Assembly (NCBI RefSeq): GCF_910594005.1
Contig: NC_057843.1
Location: 30,539,001 to 30,603,000 of the forward strand
DNA length: 64,000 nt
Direction: 5' to 3'
Source of the DNA: Cervus elaphus
Taxonomy: Eukaryota > Chordata > Mammalia > Artiodactyla > Cervidae
Each line of letters starts with the position of its first letter. Within the stretch, counting starts at the first letter, position 1. Under the pieces are notes generated by a model. The model did not search any database and was not told the DNA's origin. It saw only the letters and a list, made by a program, of their open reading frames with translations. The translations under genes and the position numbers were made by a program. Below, one piece after another: positions 43,990-54,621 of the stretch.

Positions 43990-44370
43990 ATTGTAATGCT
44001 TACCAGTATCCAGTTTTCTCTCCTTTCTGAGTGTAAGGGAGACTACCCTTCCCAGATCCCTGGCAATGAGGTCGGGCCATTGACTCATTCTTGTTCATGA
44101 AATATGATTGGAAAAGCCTCTGTGTGATTTTCTACTACTTCTACTATTCTCTTGAAAGGAGTTCTGAAAGTGTATTTTTTAATGAACTTCCATGACTTCC
44201 AGATTTTGTGGAGCAGAACAAAGTACTCTTGTATTGAACATTCAGAGTTAACAAGAAATAGCCTTTGTTGTATTAAGATGCTTAGATAACAGAGTTAGTT
44301 TGCTACTTTATTTTGCTACTGCAGTATAGCCTGCAGTTTACACTGACTAATTCTATACCAATCAATCGAA
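43990..44370 (+). repeat. LTR-like old interspersed repeat
   Basis: TACCCTTCCCAGATCCCTGGC, then GGCCATTGACTCATTC, then CAGAACAAAGTACTC and GTTGTATTAAGATGCTTAG. The order is that of a class of old mammalian LTR-like repeats with a final AAGCCACTGAGATTT-like block. I cannot name the family. Confidence 0.4.
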
Positions 44371-45160
44371 TAAAGAAATAGACAAACAAAAATTTATGTT
44401 TAGAAAAAACTGGAGAGAAGCTCACTTGGCTAACAGTATTGTGACTTAGCATGTATTTTTTATATTTGTATATTTATTTGTATACATTTGTATCCATAAA
44501 CTACTTTCACGGATGAACAAATTATACCTTAAAAATTGTTATCTCAAAACTCGTATCGAGCGCAAAGTGAAGACAACCACTTTGTACTCTAAGAGATCTT
44601 TGTATTCTGTCTTCTAGTTCTGTTCCCAGATGTTTTACAAATAGAATATACTCTAAAGTAAGCTAACTTTTATCTGTTGCCAGAGTTCAGATTTCATATT
44701 GGTGGCTTCTTCCAAGTTGTTCCTTAAATGCTCCCAGTCTTTAGTTCAAACACATGTGAATTTCCCAGCATTTTGACTCTCAGGTTGTTTTCTTAGCTGT
44801 AGAATGGTGTTTTTTATGAAGAAGGGAGGAAATTGTTGAAAACAGTTATTGAGGCTTGTTCTGGTTCTTTCCTTAATGTTATTTCAAGCCATGGAAACCC
44901 CTCCATGGATCCTGGTAACATGTGAAGTTTTCCTAATTACCTGAAGTAGCAATTTCACCTTGGGAATGAGAATAATTAAAAAGTGTGGAGATGTTTACAG
45001 GTATGTCTCTGTCTGATGGTGAACTGCAAATGTGATGTATTGCTCCTCCATTCTCAGCTTTTCATTTCTGTCTTTTTAGGTTGATAGAGTTAGTTGGTTC
45101 CATTAAATATTGTTTTGATTGTTAAATATGTACAATACATCAGACGTTTAGGTAACCACC
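44371..45160. other. Unassigned AT-rich sequence
   Basis: No recognised gene or repeat. Confidence 0.4.
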
Positions 45161-45162
45161 GT

Positions 45163-45378
45163 GTGCACGCTAAGTGTTAAGTCTCTTCAGTTATGTCTGA
45201 CTCTTTGTGACCCCATGGACTGTAGCCCACCAGGCTCCTCTGCCCATGGGATTCTCCAGGCAAGAATACTGGAGTAGGTTGCCATTTCCTCCTCCAGGGC
45301 ATCTTCCTGATCCAGGATCAAACCCGTGTCTCTTACATCTCCTGCATTTCCAGATGGGTTCTTTACCACTAGCTGCCA
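45163..45378 (-). repeat. Bov-tA SINE, antisense
   Basis: GCTAAGTGTTAAGTCTCTTC, CCATGGACTGTAGCCCACC and CATCTTCCTGATCCAGG, then the head CTTTACCACTAGCTGCCACC. Full length. Confidence 0.85.
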
Positions 45379-45727
45379 CCACTATTACTATCCAGAAACT
45401 ACAGATATATCTTGAAAATGAATAAAAAATGATAAATGACCTCATAGGAGAATAGAAAAAGGAAATGAACAAGCAGTTTACAAAAGTGGAAATCTGGATA
45501 CCCATTATACATATAAAAAGATGTCCAGTTTCACTAGTAATCAGGAGAATGCAACAGATAAATAGTATTTTGTAGCCATTAAACTAGATATAATTATAAA
45601 ATCTAATAATGATTAGCATGTCAGAAAAGTAAATTCTAATACATTGTTACTAGAACTGAACATTGATACAAGCAATGTTCAATTATTCATAGAATGGTTT
45701 CTAATTATTTAGTGTTATGGGTTGAAT
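45379..45727. other. Unassigned AT-rich sequence
   Basis: Possibly an old L1 scrap (CAGTTTCACTAGTAATCAGG at 45516 resembles the L1 ORF2/3' region, plus strand). Otherwise nothing recognised. Confidence 0.35.
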
Positions 45728-46105
45728 ACTTCAGTCGTTCAGTCGTGTCCGACTCTTTGCAACCCCATGAACCGCCTCACGCCAGGCCTCCCAGAGTACA
45801 CCCAAACCCATGTCCATTGTGTTGATAATGCCATCCAACCATCTCATCCTCTGTCATCCCCTACTCCTCCTCCCCTCAATCTTTCCCAACATCAGAGTCT
45901 ATTCAAATGAGTCACCTCTCCTCATCAGGTGGTCAAGGTATTGGAGTTTCAGCTTCAACTTCAGTCCCTCCAATGAACACCCAGGACTGATCTCCTTTAG
46001 GATAGACTGGTTGGATCTCCTTGCAGTCCAAGGGACTCTCAAGAGTCTTCTCCAACACCACAGTTCAAAAGCATCAATTCTTCAGCGCTCAGCTTTCTTT
46101 AAAGT

Positions 46106-46990
46106 TCAACTGTCACATCCATACATGACTACTGGAAAAACAATAGCCTTGACTAGATGGGCCTTTGTTGGCAAAGTATTGTCTCTGCTTTTTAATATGC
46201 TCTCTAGTTTGGTCATAGCTTTCCTTCCAAGGAGTAAGCGTCTTTTAATTTCATGGCTGCAACCACCATCTGCAGTGATTCTGGAGCCCAGAAAAATAAA
46301 GTCAGCCACGGTTTCCCCATCTGTTTGCCATGAAGTGATGGGACAGGAGGCCATGATCTTAGTTTTCTGAATCTTGAGCTTTAAGCCTACTTTTTCTCTC
46401 TCATCTTTCACTTTCATCAAGAGGCTCTTTAGTTCTTCTTCACTTTCTGCCATAAGGATGGTGTTATCTGCATATCTGAGGTTCTTGATATATCTCCCAG
46501 CAATCTTGATTCCAGCTTGTGCTTCTTCCAGCCCAGCGTTTCTCAAGGTGTACTCTGCATATAAGTTTAATAAGCAGAGTGACAATATACAGCCTTGATG
46601 TACTCCTTTTCCTATTTTGAACCAGTCTTTTGTTTCATGTCCAGTTCTAACTGTTGCTTCCTGACCTGCATACAGGTTTCTCAAGAGGCAGGTCAGGTGG
46701 TCTGGTAATCCCATCTCTTTCAGAATTTTCCACAGTTTATTGAGATCCACACAGTCGAAGTCTTTGGCATAGTCAATAAAGCAGAAATAGATGTTTTTCT
46801 GGAACTCTCTTGCTTTTTCGATGATCCAGCAGATATTGGCAATTTCATATCTGCTTTCTCTACATTTTCTAAAACCAGCTTGAACATCTGGAAGTTCATG
46901 GTTCACATATTGCTGAAGTGTGGCTTGAAGAATTTTGAGGATTACTTTACTAGCGTGTGAGATGAGTGCAATTGTGTGGTAGTTGAGCAT
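46106..46990 (-). pseudogene. BovB reverse transcriptase domain, active site mutated
   Basis: A 294-codon open frame, the longest in the window with recognisable homology. It holds, in order, the fingers region (IALISHASKVILKILQATLQ), palm motif A (CFIDYAKDFDCVDLNKLW, with FIDYAK), motif B (GVHQGCILSLCLLNLYAEY), motif C and the thumb start (LKSLLMKVKDEREKVGLKLK). Motif C reads YADN (codons at 46463-46474) where reverse transcriptases need YADD. The last aspartate, a metal ligand, is asparagine through one G-to-A change on the coding strand. Motif A also has D for A (YAKDF). The next stretch downstream (CEIWT-like) is frameshifted. The frame overlaps the linker frame at 46942-46990 in another phase, so a frameshift separates them. 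Confidence 0.85.
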
Positions 46991-47610
46991 TTTTTCTCAT
47001 TGTCTTTCTTTAGGATTGGAATGAAAACTGACCTTTTCCAGTCCTGTGGCCACTGCTGAGTTTTCCAAATTTGCTGGCATAATGAGTGAAGCACTTTCAC
47101 AGCATCATATTTTAGGATTTGAAATAGCTCAACCAGAATTCCATCACCTCCACTAGCTTTGTTTGTAGTGATGCTTCCTGAGGCCCACCTGACTTCACAT
47201 TCCAGGATGTCCGACTCTAGGTGAGTGTGAGTGATCCCACCTTCATGATTATCTGAGTCATGAAGATCTTTTTTGTACAGTTCTTCTGTGTATTCTTGCC
47301 ACCTCTTCTTAATATCTTCTGCTTCTGTTAGGTTCATACCATTTCTGTCCTTTATTGAGCCCATCTTTGCTTGAAATGTTCCCTTGGTATCTCTAATGTT
47401 CTTGAAGAGCCCTCTAGTCTTTCCCATTCTATTGTTTTCCTCTATTTCTTTGCATTGATCGCTGAGGAAGGCTTTCTTGTCTCTCCTTGCTATTCTTTGG
47501 AACTCTGCATTCAAATGGGTATATCTTTCCTTTTCCCCTTTGCTTTTTGCTTCTCTTCTTTTCACAGCTATTTGTAAGGCCTCCTCAGACAGCCATTTGC
47601 TTTTTTGCAT
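46942..47610 (-). pseudogene. BovB linker region between endonuclease and RT
   Basis: A 222-codon open frame: WLSEEALQIAVKRREAKSKG (47540s), then AEFQRIARRDKKAFLSDQCK, then EAEDIKKRWQEYTEELYKK and QQWPQDWKRSVFIPILKKD. This is the part of BovB ORF2 between the endonuclease and the reverse transcriptase fingers. It is basic and probably helical. The ORF ends shortly after the frameshift into the reverse transcriptase frame. Confidence 0.8.
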
Positions 47611-48295
47611 TTCTTTTTCTTCTGGTTGGTCTTGATCCCGGTCTCCTGTACAGTGTCACGAACCTCCATCCATAGTTCATCAGGCACTCTGTCTATCAGA
47701 TCTAGTCCCTTAAATCTATTTCTCACTTCTACTGTATAGACATAAGGAATTTGATTTAGGTCATACCTGAATGGTCTAGTGGTTTTCCCCACTTTCTTCA
47801 ATTTAAGTCTGAATTGGGCAATAAGGAGTTCACGATCTGAGCCACAGTCCGCTCCCGGTCTTATTTTTGCTGATTGTATAGAGCTCCATCTTTGGCTGCA
47901 CAGGATATAGTCAATCTGATTTTGGTGTTGACCATCTGGTGATGTCCATGTGTAGAGTCTTTTCCTGTGTTGTTGGAAGAGGGTGTTTGCTATGACCAGT
48001 GCGTTCTCTTGGCAGAACTCTGTTAGCCTTTGCCCTGTTTCATTCTGTACTCCAAGGCCAAATTTGCCTGTTACTCCAGGTGTTTCTTGACTTCCTACTG
48101 ACATGACTGAAACAACTTAGCAGCAGAAGCAGCCCCTATAATGAAAAGGACATCTTTTTTGGGTGTTATTTCTAGAAGGTCTTGTAAGTCTTCATAGAAC
48201 TGTTCAACTTCAGCTTCTTTAGCATTATTGGTTGGGGCATAGACTTGGATTACCATGATATTGAATGGTTTGCCTTGGAAACGAACAGAGATCAT
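47568..48295 (-). pseudogene. BovB endonuclease C-terminal part, catalytic His lost
   Basis: Two frames. 48095-48295 gives MISVRFQGKPFNIMVIQVYA and EITPKKDVLFIIG, an APE-type endonuclease core. 47568-48104 gives VGSQETPGVTGKFGLG, NQIDYILCSQRW and then CGSDRELLIAQFRLK. The conserved SDH motif of APE-type endonucleases reads SDR (codons at 47832-47840), so the catalytic histidine is arginine. The two frames are separated by an alien insert at about 48098-48131. The N-terminal endonuclease residues are missing. The result is no functional nuclease. Confidence 0.8.
48098..48131 (+). repeat. Bov-A2 3' tail scrap inside BovB
   Basis: ACATGACTGAAACAACTTAGC followed by AGCAGAAGCAG matches the 3' end of a Bov-A2 SINE (CGACTTAGCAGCAGCAG). 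It replaces about 14 bases of BovB, where TTTTGCATTCCAGT is expected. It breaks the endonuclease frame. Confidence 0.55.
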
Positions 48296-48318
48296 TCTGT
48301 TGTTTTTGAGATTGCGTT

Positions 48319-49290
48319 TTGAGATTGAGGTCCTTATTAGTTATTCATTTTATGTATAGTAGTGTATATATTTTAATCCCAACCTCTTAGTTTATCCCCC
48401 TGCCATATTTCCCTTTTGGCAACCATCAATTTGTTTTTAAAGTCTGCGAATCTGTTACTGTTTGGTAAATATGTTCATTTGTCTTTTTTTAAAAAGATGC
48501 CATGTATAAGTGATGTCACATGATATTTGTGTTTCTTTGTATGACTTCACTTAGTGTGATAACCTCTTTGTAAAAATGGCATTATTTCTTTCTTTTTATG
48601 ACTAATATTTCATTGTATATATGTACCACATCTTCTTTATCCATTCCTCTGTTGATGGATATTTAAGTTACTTCCATGTCTTGGCTATGGTAGTGTAAAT
48701 AGTGCTGCAGTGAATAGTGAAGTGCATGTCTATTTTTGAATTATGGTTCTCTCCAGATACATGCTGAGGAGTGGGGTTGCTGGATCATATGATAGTTCTA
48801 TTTTTAATTTTTAAAGAACCTTCATGCTATTCTCCATAGTAGTTGTACCAATTTATTAATATATTCCTACCAACAGTATAGTGGGGTTCCCTTTTCTCTA
48901 CAATGTCAATCAAGATGCTATTAATCATGTTTTTGTTAGCTATTGTAAATAGTTTGTTAACAGTTAAAACTAATATTGGATAGCATGAAATGTGGATCAA
49001 ATTTTGTTATTTATTTATGCATATGATCCATATGATCATTCCATTCTTCCAGCTTGATTTGTTGAAAAGACTATCCTTTGCCACTTAGTTGTCTATGAAA
49101 CTTTGTTGAAAATCAGTTGATGATGTGTGAATGAGTCTGTTTCTGGACTCTTTATTCTGTTCCTTTATGTCTCTGTTTAGACCAATGTCACAGTCTTGAT
49201 TACTGTGGCTACATAATAACTCTTGGAGTGAGGTAGTACTCTGACTTTGTTCCTTTTTTCCAAGTTTACTTTGGCTATTTTAACTTACAT
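48319..49290 (-). mobile_element. Old L1 (copy 3), antisense
   Basis: CAACCTCTTAGTTTATCCCC, GCCATGTATAAGTGATGTCAC, TTCATTGTATATATGTACC, TTGATGGATATTTAAGTTAC and CTTGGAGTGAGGTAGTACTC. This is L1 3' UTR and ORF2 C-terminus in reverse complement, not coding. It abuts the BovB on the left and an opposite L1 on the right. Confidence 0.7.
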
Positions 49291-50110
49291 CTGATTCAAA
49301 GTTATGGATCCTAGACCAAAATATAAAACCTAAAACTGTAAAACTTCTAAAATAAAAACCAAGAGAAAATATTTGTGATTGCATGTTTAGGCAAAGAACT
49401 TTTACATATGATATCAAAAGCGTGAGTCATAAAAGTAAACATAGATAAATTAGATTTTATCAAAATTAAGAACTTCTGCTCTTTAAAAGATACTGGTAAG
49501 AGAATGAAAAGTCACAACTAAGAGAAATGCTAGTGAATCATATGTCTAATAAATAACTTGAATTACAGAGAATTAAAAAACACTCAAAAATAGTGAGATA
49601 ACCCAATAAAAAATAAGAAAATTATTTTTAAGAAATACCTCATCAGAGAAAATAGATAGATGGCAAATAGCCTGGAAAGATGTTCCATATTTTAGGGAAC
49701 CACAGATTAAACCATAGGGAGATATTACCTTGTACCTATTAGAATTTCTAATTAAAAAGATTGCCCATGGCAAGTATAAGTGAAGATATGGAAGAATTTC
49801 AACCCTCTTATACTTCTGGAAGGAATATAAAATTGTATAGGCACTTTGGAAAACAATTAGGCAGTTTTTTAATAAATGTAAGCGTGTAGTACCCTATTAT
49901 CCAGTCATGATATTTCTAGGTGTTTAGCAGAAGGAAAATAAAAGATATGTTTATAAAGTGATATATGAACATGAAAATGTTTATAGTGGATTTATTTATA
50001 AGTGGGAAATAGTCAAATTGCCCATAAGTGGGCAGAGTTAACAAATTTTGGTACATCCATACAGTGAATATTACTCAGCAATAAAAAGGAAGGAACTGTT
50101 GTTATATGCA
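49291..50110 (+). mobile_element. Old L1 (copy 4), sense
   Basis: GGATCCTAGACCAAAATATA, CTAAAACTGTAAAACTTCTA, AGATTTTATCAAAATTAAGAAC, TACTTCTGGAAGGAATATAA and ATATTACTCAGCAATAAAAAGG. This is the ORF2 C-terminal part and 3' UTR in sense. It overlaps in content with copy 3, so the two are separate insertions and not one inverted element. Confidence 0.7.
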
Positions 50111-50139
50111 CTGGTGTGGATGAATTCTCTAGCTTTTGT

Positions 50140-50765
50140 TTTGACAACTTTTCCCTTACTCTGTGTCAGCAGCACCGTAGGTCTTTTTCTTCCTCAGCCA
50201 TGACCATCTCGTTCCCGTCTCTTTACTTGTATGTTTTCTTTTTAATCTAAAATACACCACTTCCTCTTTAGTGAGCTAAATTATATTCATCCTTGAGTTT
50301 CCAGTGTATACTTCAGTTCCTCTACAGAACTTGCCTTGACTATGGAAGTCACTTTTAATGTGTTCCTGTGTGATTCTACTATCAGAATACCAGTGTGATT
50401 TCGTTTAGATGGATACAGATTTTGGTGTCAAGCAGACCTCTCTCAGAATCTTCAGTGTGTGCTTTCTTAGCTGTGTGACTTGGAATAAGTTACACTGACA
50501 AATTAAGCCTCAGTTTTCTTCCATTGTCAAGTGATTCTAGTTTTACTAAAATTAGAAGAGATAATGCATATAAACTGTTTCGCATGGTACAAGATTTTTT
50601 CGTATTCATGATAGCTACTCTTTTACTGAATTTTTGTTTCTTGTTTATCATTCTCTACCATAACATTTAACAAGTTCTGCTGGACAAGAGCTATCTTTCT
50701 TATTAATGGGTATGTCCCTGGAATCTAGTAAAATGTCTGGCAAACAATAAGTAAATGGATGTAAG
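50140..50765 (+). repeat. L2 relic, sense, with MIR inside
   Basis: CAGCCATGACCATCTCGTTCC and CTCCTACAGAACTTGCC-like text at 50140-50400 resemble the L2 3' region. After the MIR (50402-50595) come CTACCATAACATTTAACAAG and GGAATCTAGTAAAATGTCTGGC and a final AATAAGTAAATGGATG, the L2 3' end. Old and diverged. Confidence 0.5.
50402..50595 (+). repeat. MIR SINE, sense
   Basis: GATACAGATTTTGGTGTCAAG, then TTAGCTGTGTGACTTGGAAT, then AAGCCTCAGTTTTCTTCCATT and GAGATAATGCATATAAACTG. The MIR order is well kept. It sits inside an L2 relic. Confidence 0.75.
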
Positions 50766-52458
50766 GATGAAAACTTAAGCTGTTATTTTTTCATTAGGAA
50801 AGATGTTCTAAAGTTATCGAGATGCTATTCACTCTCCACAGGCTGCTGCAGAAACAAAAGCAGCCCATGTCCAGCGTGGCTCACCCCACTGGCTGCAGTC
50901 AATTGACCCAGGGATTGGTTGTATTAGACCAATACATCTGTCCCTTTAGGTTTTTCACTTTGGTTCAGGAGATTGTTGGTCTAGTCTGTCTGTGTGGTTG
51001 AGTCTGTAAAATGTAAACTGTGGGAATTCTCAGTGACCTTGTATTTTGCTACATTGGAGAAAAAAGCCTGCAGTGAAAAAATAAGGAAGTTCTTATGAGG
51101 AAAAAGGACACTGGACGTTGAGGGGCATGTATACTGAGGCTGTATGGTTAGGCCAGGAAAGGCCAAAGAGTAGTGAGAAGTAGGTAGTGATTTTTAATAT
51201 TACCTAATTTTCACTCATTTTATCTTAGGATTTATGGGGTCTGAGGACATTTGGGTCATTTGAACGTGGCCTCTACATAAGTAGAGATTTTTCTTCTTAG
51301 ACATGGGATTATATATAGTTTCTTAAGTCCTGTAGTCAATATTACTCCTTGTTGAGGGAAACAAATGCAATTGCTCATGCATGTTTAACACTTTGTTCCC
51401 CTTATTTTGAGGCCAAGTTCATAAAACAAGTACAGAAGCATTGTTGTATTAACAGTAAAAGTTTAACATGACGTATCTCACAGTTAAGTACATGAACATT
51501 TTTGTTGTTGTTTTAAATACCCTGTAGTTATCCACAGTAGGAAAGATATTTGGCTCAAGACAAGGAAAAAATATTTATAGTCTTTCCAGCTCAAATGTAG
51601 AGCATATGTTTGTTCAAGGACCATTAAATGCAGACACGTTGTCTGATTCAAGGTTAGCAGATTGAAGGAAATTGCAAAGTGGTTAGGAAAATCCTCTAAG
51701 AAATCCAAACCTTTCTGATGGGGATCTAACTTAGCCACTGAGACACTGATGCTTTTTAATCCTTCAGTTTAGGCATTTTGAAAATCTCCAGGTACCTGGC
51801 AAAATCTTAGAAGGTCCCCCCACCCCCTAGCTTATCAACTTTTGCTAATACAATGCCTGAAGGCCATCATCCCAAACAGTCAGCAGTCAGCCAGGCATTT
51901 TCAAGGGAGTTGAGGCTCAGCTGGGAACAACCTGCCATACTCTGAATAGAATGAGAGAGCATCTGAGAAGATTATGTCTGCTGTCATCAGGACAAATGCA
52001 CATATGTTCTTCCCGAAATACTCCTGAAGTACACATCCACTGAAAAATACAGGCCATGTCATGAAAAGTGGGCAACATCATACATCAGCTGCTATTTTAT
52101 TTTCTTTAGGGGAACAAGTGGCATGAAGATTTGAGAATAAGAGGCTAGAATGATCATCTAAAAATTCTGATTCGCTCATTAACATTCTCTTCTTTGACTT
52201 TTCCTACTTTTTCCCCATGAGCCTCTGCTTCTCTCTCTCTCATAAAATCTTATATTACACATAAAGAATTAACATAAGAAAATGGGAACCCATTGCCAAG
52301 ATGATCTGTAAGCGGGCTTTTATTCAGACAAATTCCTTTTTAAAGATAAGATAGTATCTGATAAGTCTTGTGGGCTCCTATGTTAAAGTTCCAAAGTTAT
52401 AAATCTTGATTGGCATCTGAATGTAGATCATAGTGCAAATAAGCTTGGTAATATACAA
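50766..52458. other. Unassigned sequence
   Basis: About 1.7 kb without recognised gene or repeat. A C-run lies at 51818-51828. Confidence 0.4.
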
Positions 52459-52461
52459 TAG

Positions 52462-52670
52462 GGTCTTCCCTGGCGGCTCAGTGGTAAAGAATCTGCCTGG
52501 CAATGCAGAAGGTGTGGGATTCATCCCTGGGTCAGGAAGATCCTCTGGAGAAGGAAATGGCAAGCCACTCCAGTACTCTTGCCTGGGAAATACTGTGGAC
52601 AGAGGAGCCTGGCAGACTACAGTCCATGGGATTGCATAGAGTCAGATACGACTTAGCGACTAAACAACAA
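52462..52670 (+). repeat. Bov-tA SINE, sense
   Basis: GGTCTTCCCTGGCGGCTCAG head, TTCATCCCTGGGTCAGG, CCACTCCAGTACTCTTGCC, ending ACTTAGCGACTAAACAACAA. ATATACAATAG (52451-52461) and ATATATAATAG (52671-52681) are the probable target duplication. Confidence 0.9.
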
Positions 52671-52836
52671 ATATATAATAGAATATGGAATGGAATTGTC
52701 TTGCTATCTTGAAATTCCAGCTAAGCCTCAAATTTAAGACAATAGGTGGTAAATTATCCATATTCTCAAAAGAGCTGGCTGCTAGATATTCACATCCAGG
52801 ACTTATTAACAAGAGAAGAACTGGTCCAGTGAGTGG

Positions 52837-52901
52837 TACCATGTCTAGAATACCATGTCTAGTGGTACCATGTCTTGGCGGTACCATCCGCCAAGAGGCG
52901 G
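52837..52901. repeat. Triplicated TACCATGTCTAG unit plus two-state hairpin
   Basis: TACCATGTCTAG occurs at 52837-52848 and 52851-52862, and as TACCATGTCTTG at 52866-52877. The third copy runs into TCTTGGCGG (52873-52881), loop TACCAT (52882-52887) and CCGCCAAGA (52888-52896), a perfect 9-bp stem. CCGCC (52888-52892) can instead pair with GGCGG (52897-52901) across AAGA. The GC-rich stems stand out in AT-rich surroundings. It is not part of any repeat family I recognise, and the origin is unknown. Confidence 0.7.
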
Positions 52902-54380
52902 ATCCCTTGAAAGGTATCTTTAGGGGAAGCGAGAGTTTTGACTTTTCTGCTTGCAGGGTTAGGGAACGGAAGGGGTTTGGCTGACCCCTACTCCCATTCA
53001 AGACAAAATCAGGGAATTCTAAGAGAATGCAGTGTAGAAATGTGGTGCCAGTAAAAAGTAGAATCTGCCTTCTTCCTGACAGCTGGGAAGGAGTAAGCTT
53101 TAGCACTCAGGCCAGTCTCTGTAAAGACACTTGGATAGAACTTGGTGAGGGTTCTCTCAGAAGAACCTGACAGTATCTCCAGGAATTTAGGAGTGTGACA
53201 AATCGGTGTCTGTTTTTAGCTAGGGAAGGGGTAGCTGGATGAAATAGACATGTGTGGAGACAGAGGGCCAAGTTGTAAACTGTAGATCCACATTAGATGT
53301 GACAAAGATGCTGTGGGCGTTTGAGCCACAGAGAGGACCCTGTCTGCAGGTCCTTAGCTGTAAGGAGAGATAGCCCCAGTGGGAGGAAGGATTTGAACAG
53401 GTAAGCCAGGGAGTGCACTGCCCATATTAGGGATGCTAAAGAACCCAGTCACTCCAATTATCCCAGTATGAATGTCTGTGGCACTTCTTTCATTCTATGG
53501 ATAAAAGCAGGTGGAAAATGAAGGTACAGACACAGTCTGCTTTGAATGAAATTTGAACAGACTGGGCATTTTAATACCTGAATGAGTGTTTCACAGACAG
53601 AGGTGGTGTCTTTGACGTATGGAGAAGGGGGAGCGCATCTGAAGATGGCAATGGGAGGAAAATCAAGTTGTCTCCTGTGTGTACTCTTAATCAGGGCTAA
53701 ACCTTGTTGTTATTTATTTGTAGCCACTAGGTATCACAGCAAAATATACAAGTTTGAAAATTATGAGTGAACATTTTTGACCTCAGAAATCAAATGATAA
53801 TTGAATCATTATGTTTGCACTTTTTGAGCTCACTGGAACAGAAAATAGAGCCTCCTGTTTCTCCCACATCTGCATCCTCTAGTTAATCAGTTTGTAAGAA
53901 GTGGTGCAAACACCCAGAGGAACAGAGACACATCTGAGGACACGAGGAGCTGCCAGTCTTTATTCCCATCTGTTGTTCATACACCTCTGTCTCACATTTC
54001 TGGCAGGCTGGCCAACATGGCTTTTCTGCTTCTGGTTTACGCCTTGTCGCAGTGGCTCATCCTTTTGCGCTCTTGGTGCGTGAGCCCTTAGAATCCTCTG
54101 CTGTTTTTGCCCCCGAACAAGTGCCTGAGTGACTTATTTCCGCAGCTTATATGAGATGTCTTATTGCAAATTGAAAAACTGGGTAAGCTCATGGCCTGAG
54201 GTTGAGGAGAGCTGTGGTTCTGTGGCTGAGGTCAGGAAGGCAGCAGCAGCAGAGAACAGACTGTGGTGTTTAACTGCTGCCTCAGGCATCGTTTCTAAGA
54301 CAGAAAAAGCCATTTTGTTATTTATCTATTCATTTTCTTTTTTTGTTGTTGTTAGGCCTTTGTTTTGTTTTTTTATTTTC
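52902..54380. other. Unassigned sequence
   Basis: About 1.5 kb without recognised gene or repeat. GC content is higher than in most of the window. Chance open frames only. Confidence 0.4.
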
Positions 54381-54384
54381 TGTC

Positions 54385-54575
54385 TCACTCTTTGGAATGT
54401 AAGCTCCATAAGGGGACTCTCCCATCACCTAAAAAGTAGGTATCCGTAAGCTTTCTGCCATGAATGAATAAAATCTCTTCCTAGTAAACATAATCATAAT
54501 CCCACAAACTCAGGTACCATTTATTGAATACTTATTAGCATTCAAGCACTATGCTAGGAACCTTACAGGTAGTGA
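54385..54575. repeat. Two L2 3' end scraps of opposite direction
   Basis: TTTGGAATGTAAGCTCCATAAGG (54391) is the sense L2 3' block ending at TGAATGAATAAA. Next, TACCATTTATTGAATACTTATTAGC and CAAGCACTATGCTAGGAACC (54514-54563) are the antisense L2 end. Both are short. Confidence 0.5.
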
Positions 54576-54621
54576 GAGGGTCTTACTTAGTTCACACACA
54601 CTTTTCAAAGAGCCATGGAGG

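Larger units (their letters stand above)
45728..48318 (-). mobile_element. BovB LINE, 2.6 kb, best preserved copy
   Basis: Reverse-complement BovB from its 3' end (CTTCAGTCGTTCAGTCGTG) to an endonuclease breakpoint at GTTTTTGAGATTGC. It is missing the promoter/5' UTR and the N-terminal endonuclease part, so it is 5'-truncated. Three overlapping or adjacent minus-strand open frames cover the endonuclease C-terminal part, linker and reverse transcriptase (separate entries). A short 3'-terminal deletion is present near 45790. BovB was spread by horizontal transfer in the ruminant ancestry and supplies the machinery for Bov-tA and Bov-A2 SINEs. This copy cannot act. Confidence 0.9.

Noticed and set aside
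49670..49700. GATGTTCCATATTTT, recalling the U6 snRNA 3' end
   Set aside because: Only the short end is similar. It lies within L1 3' sequence with no U6 body upstream.
48319..50110. Single L1 inverted by twin priming
   Set aside because: Both halves contain the L1 3' region, which twin priming cannot produce from one RNA.
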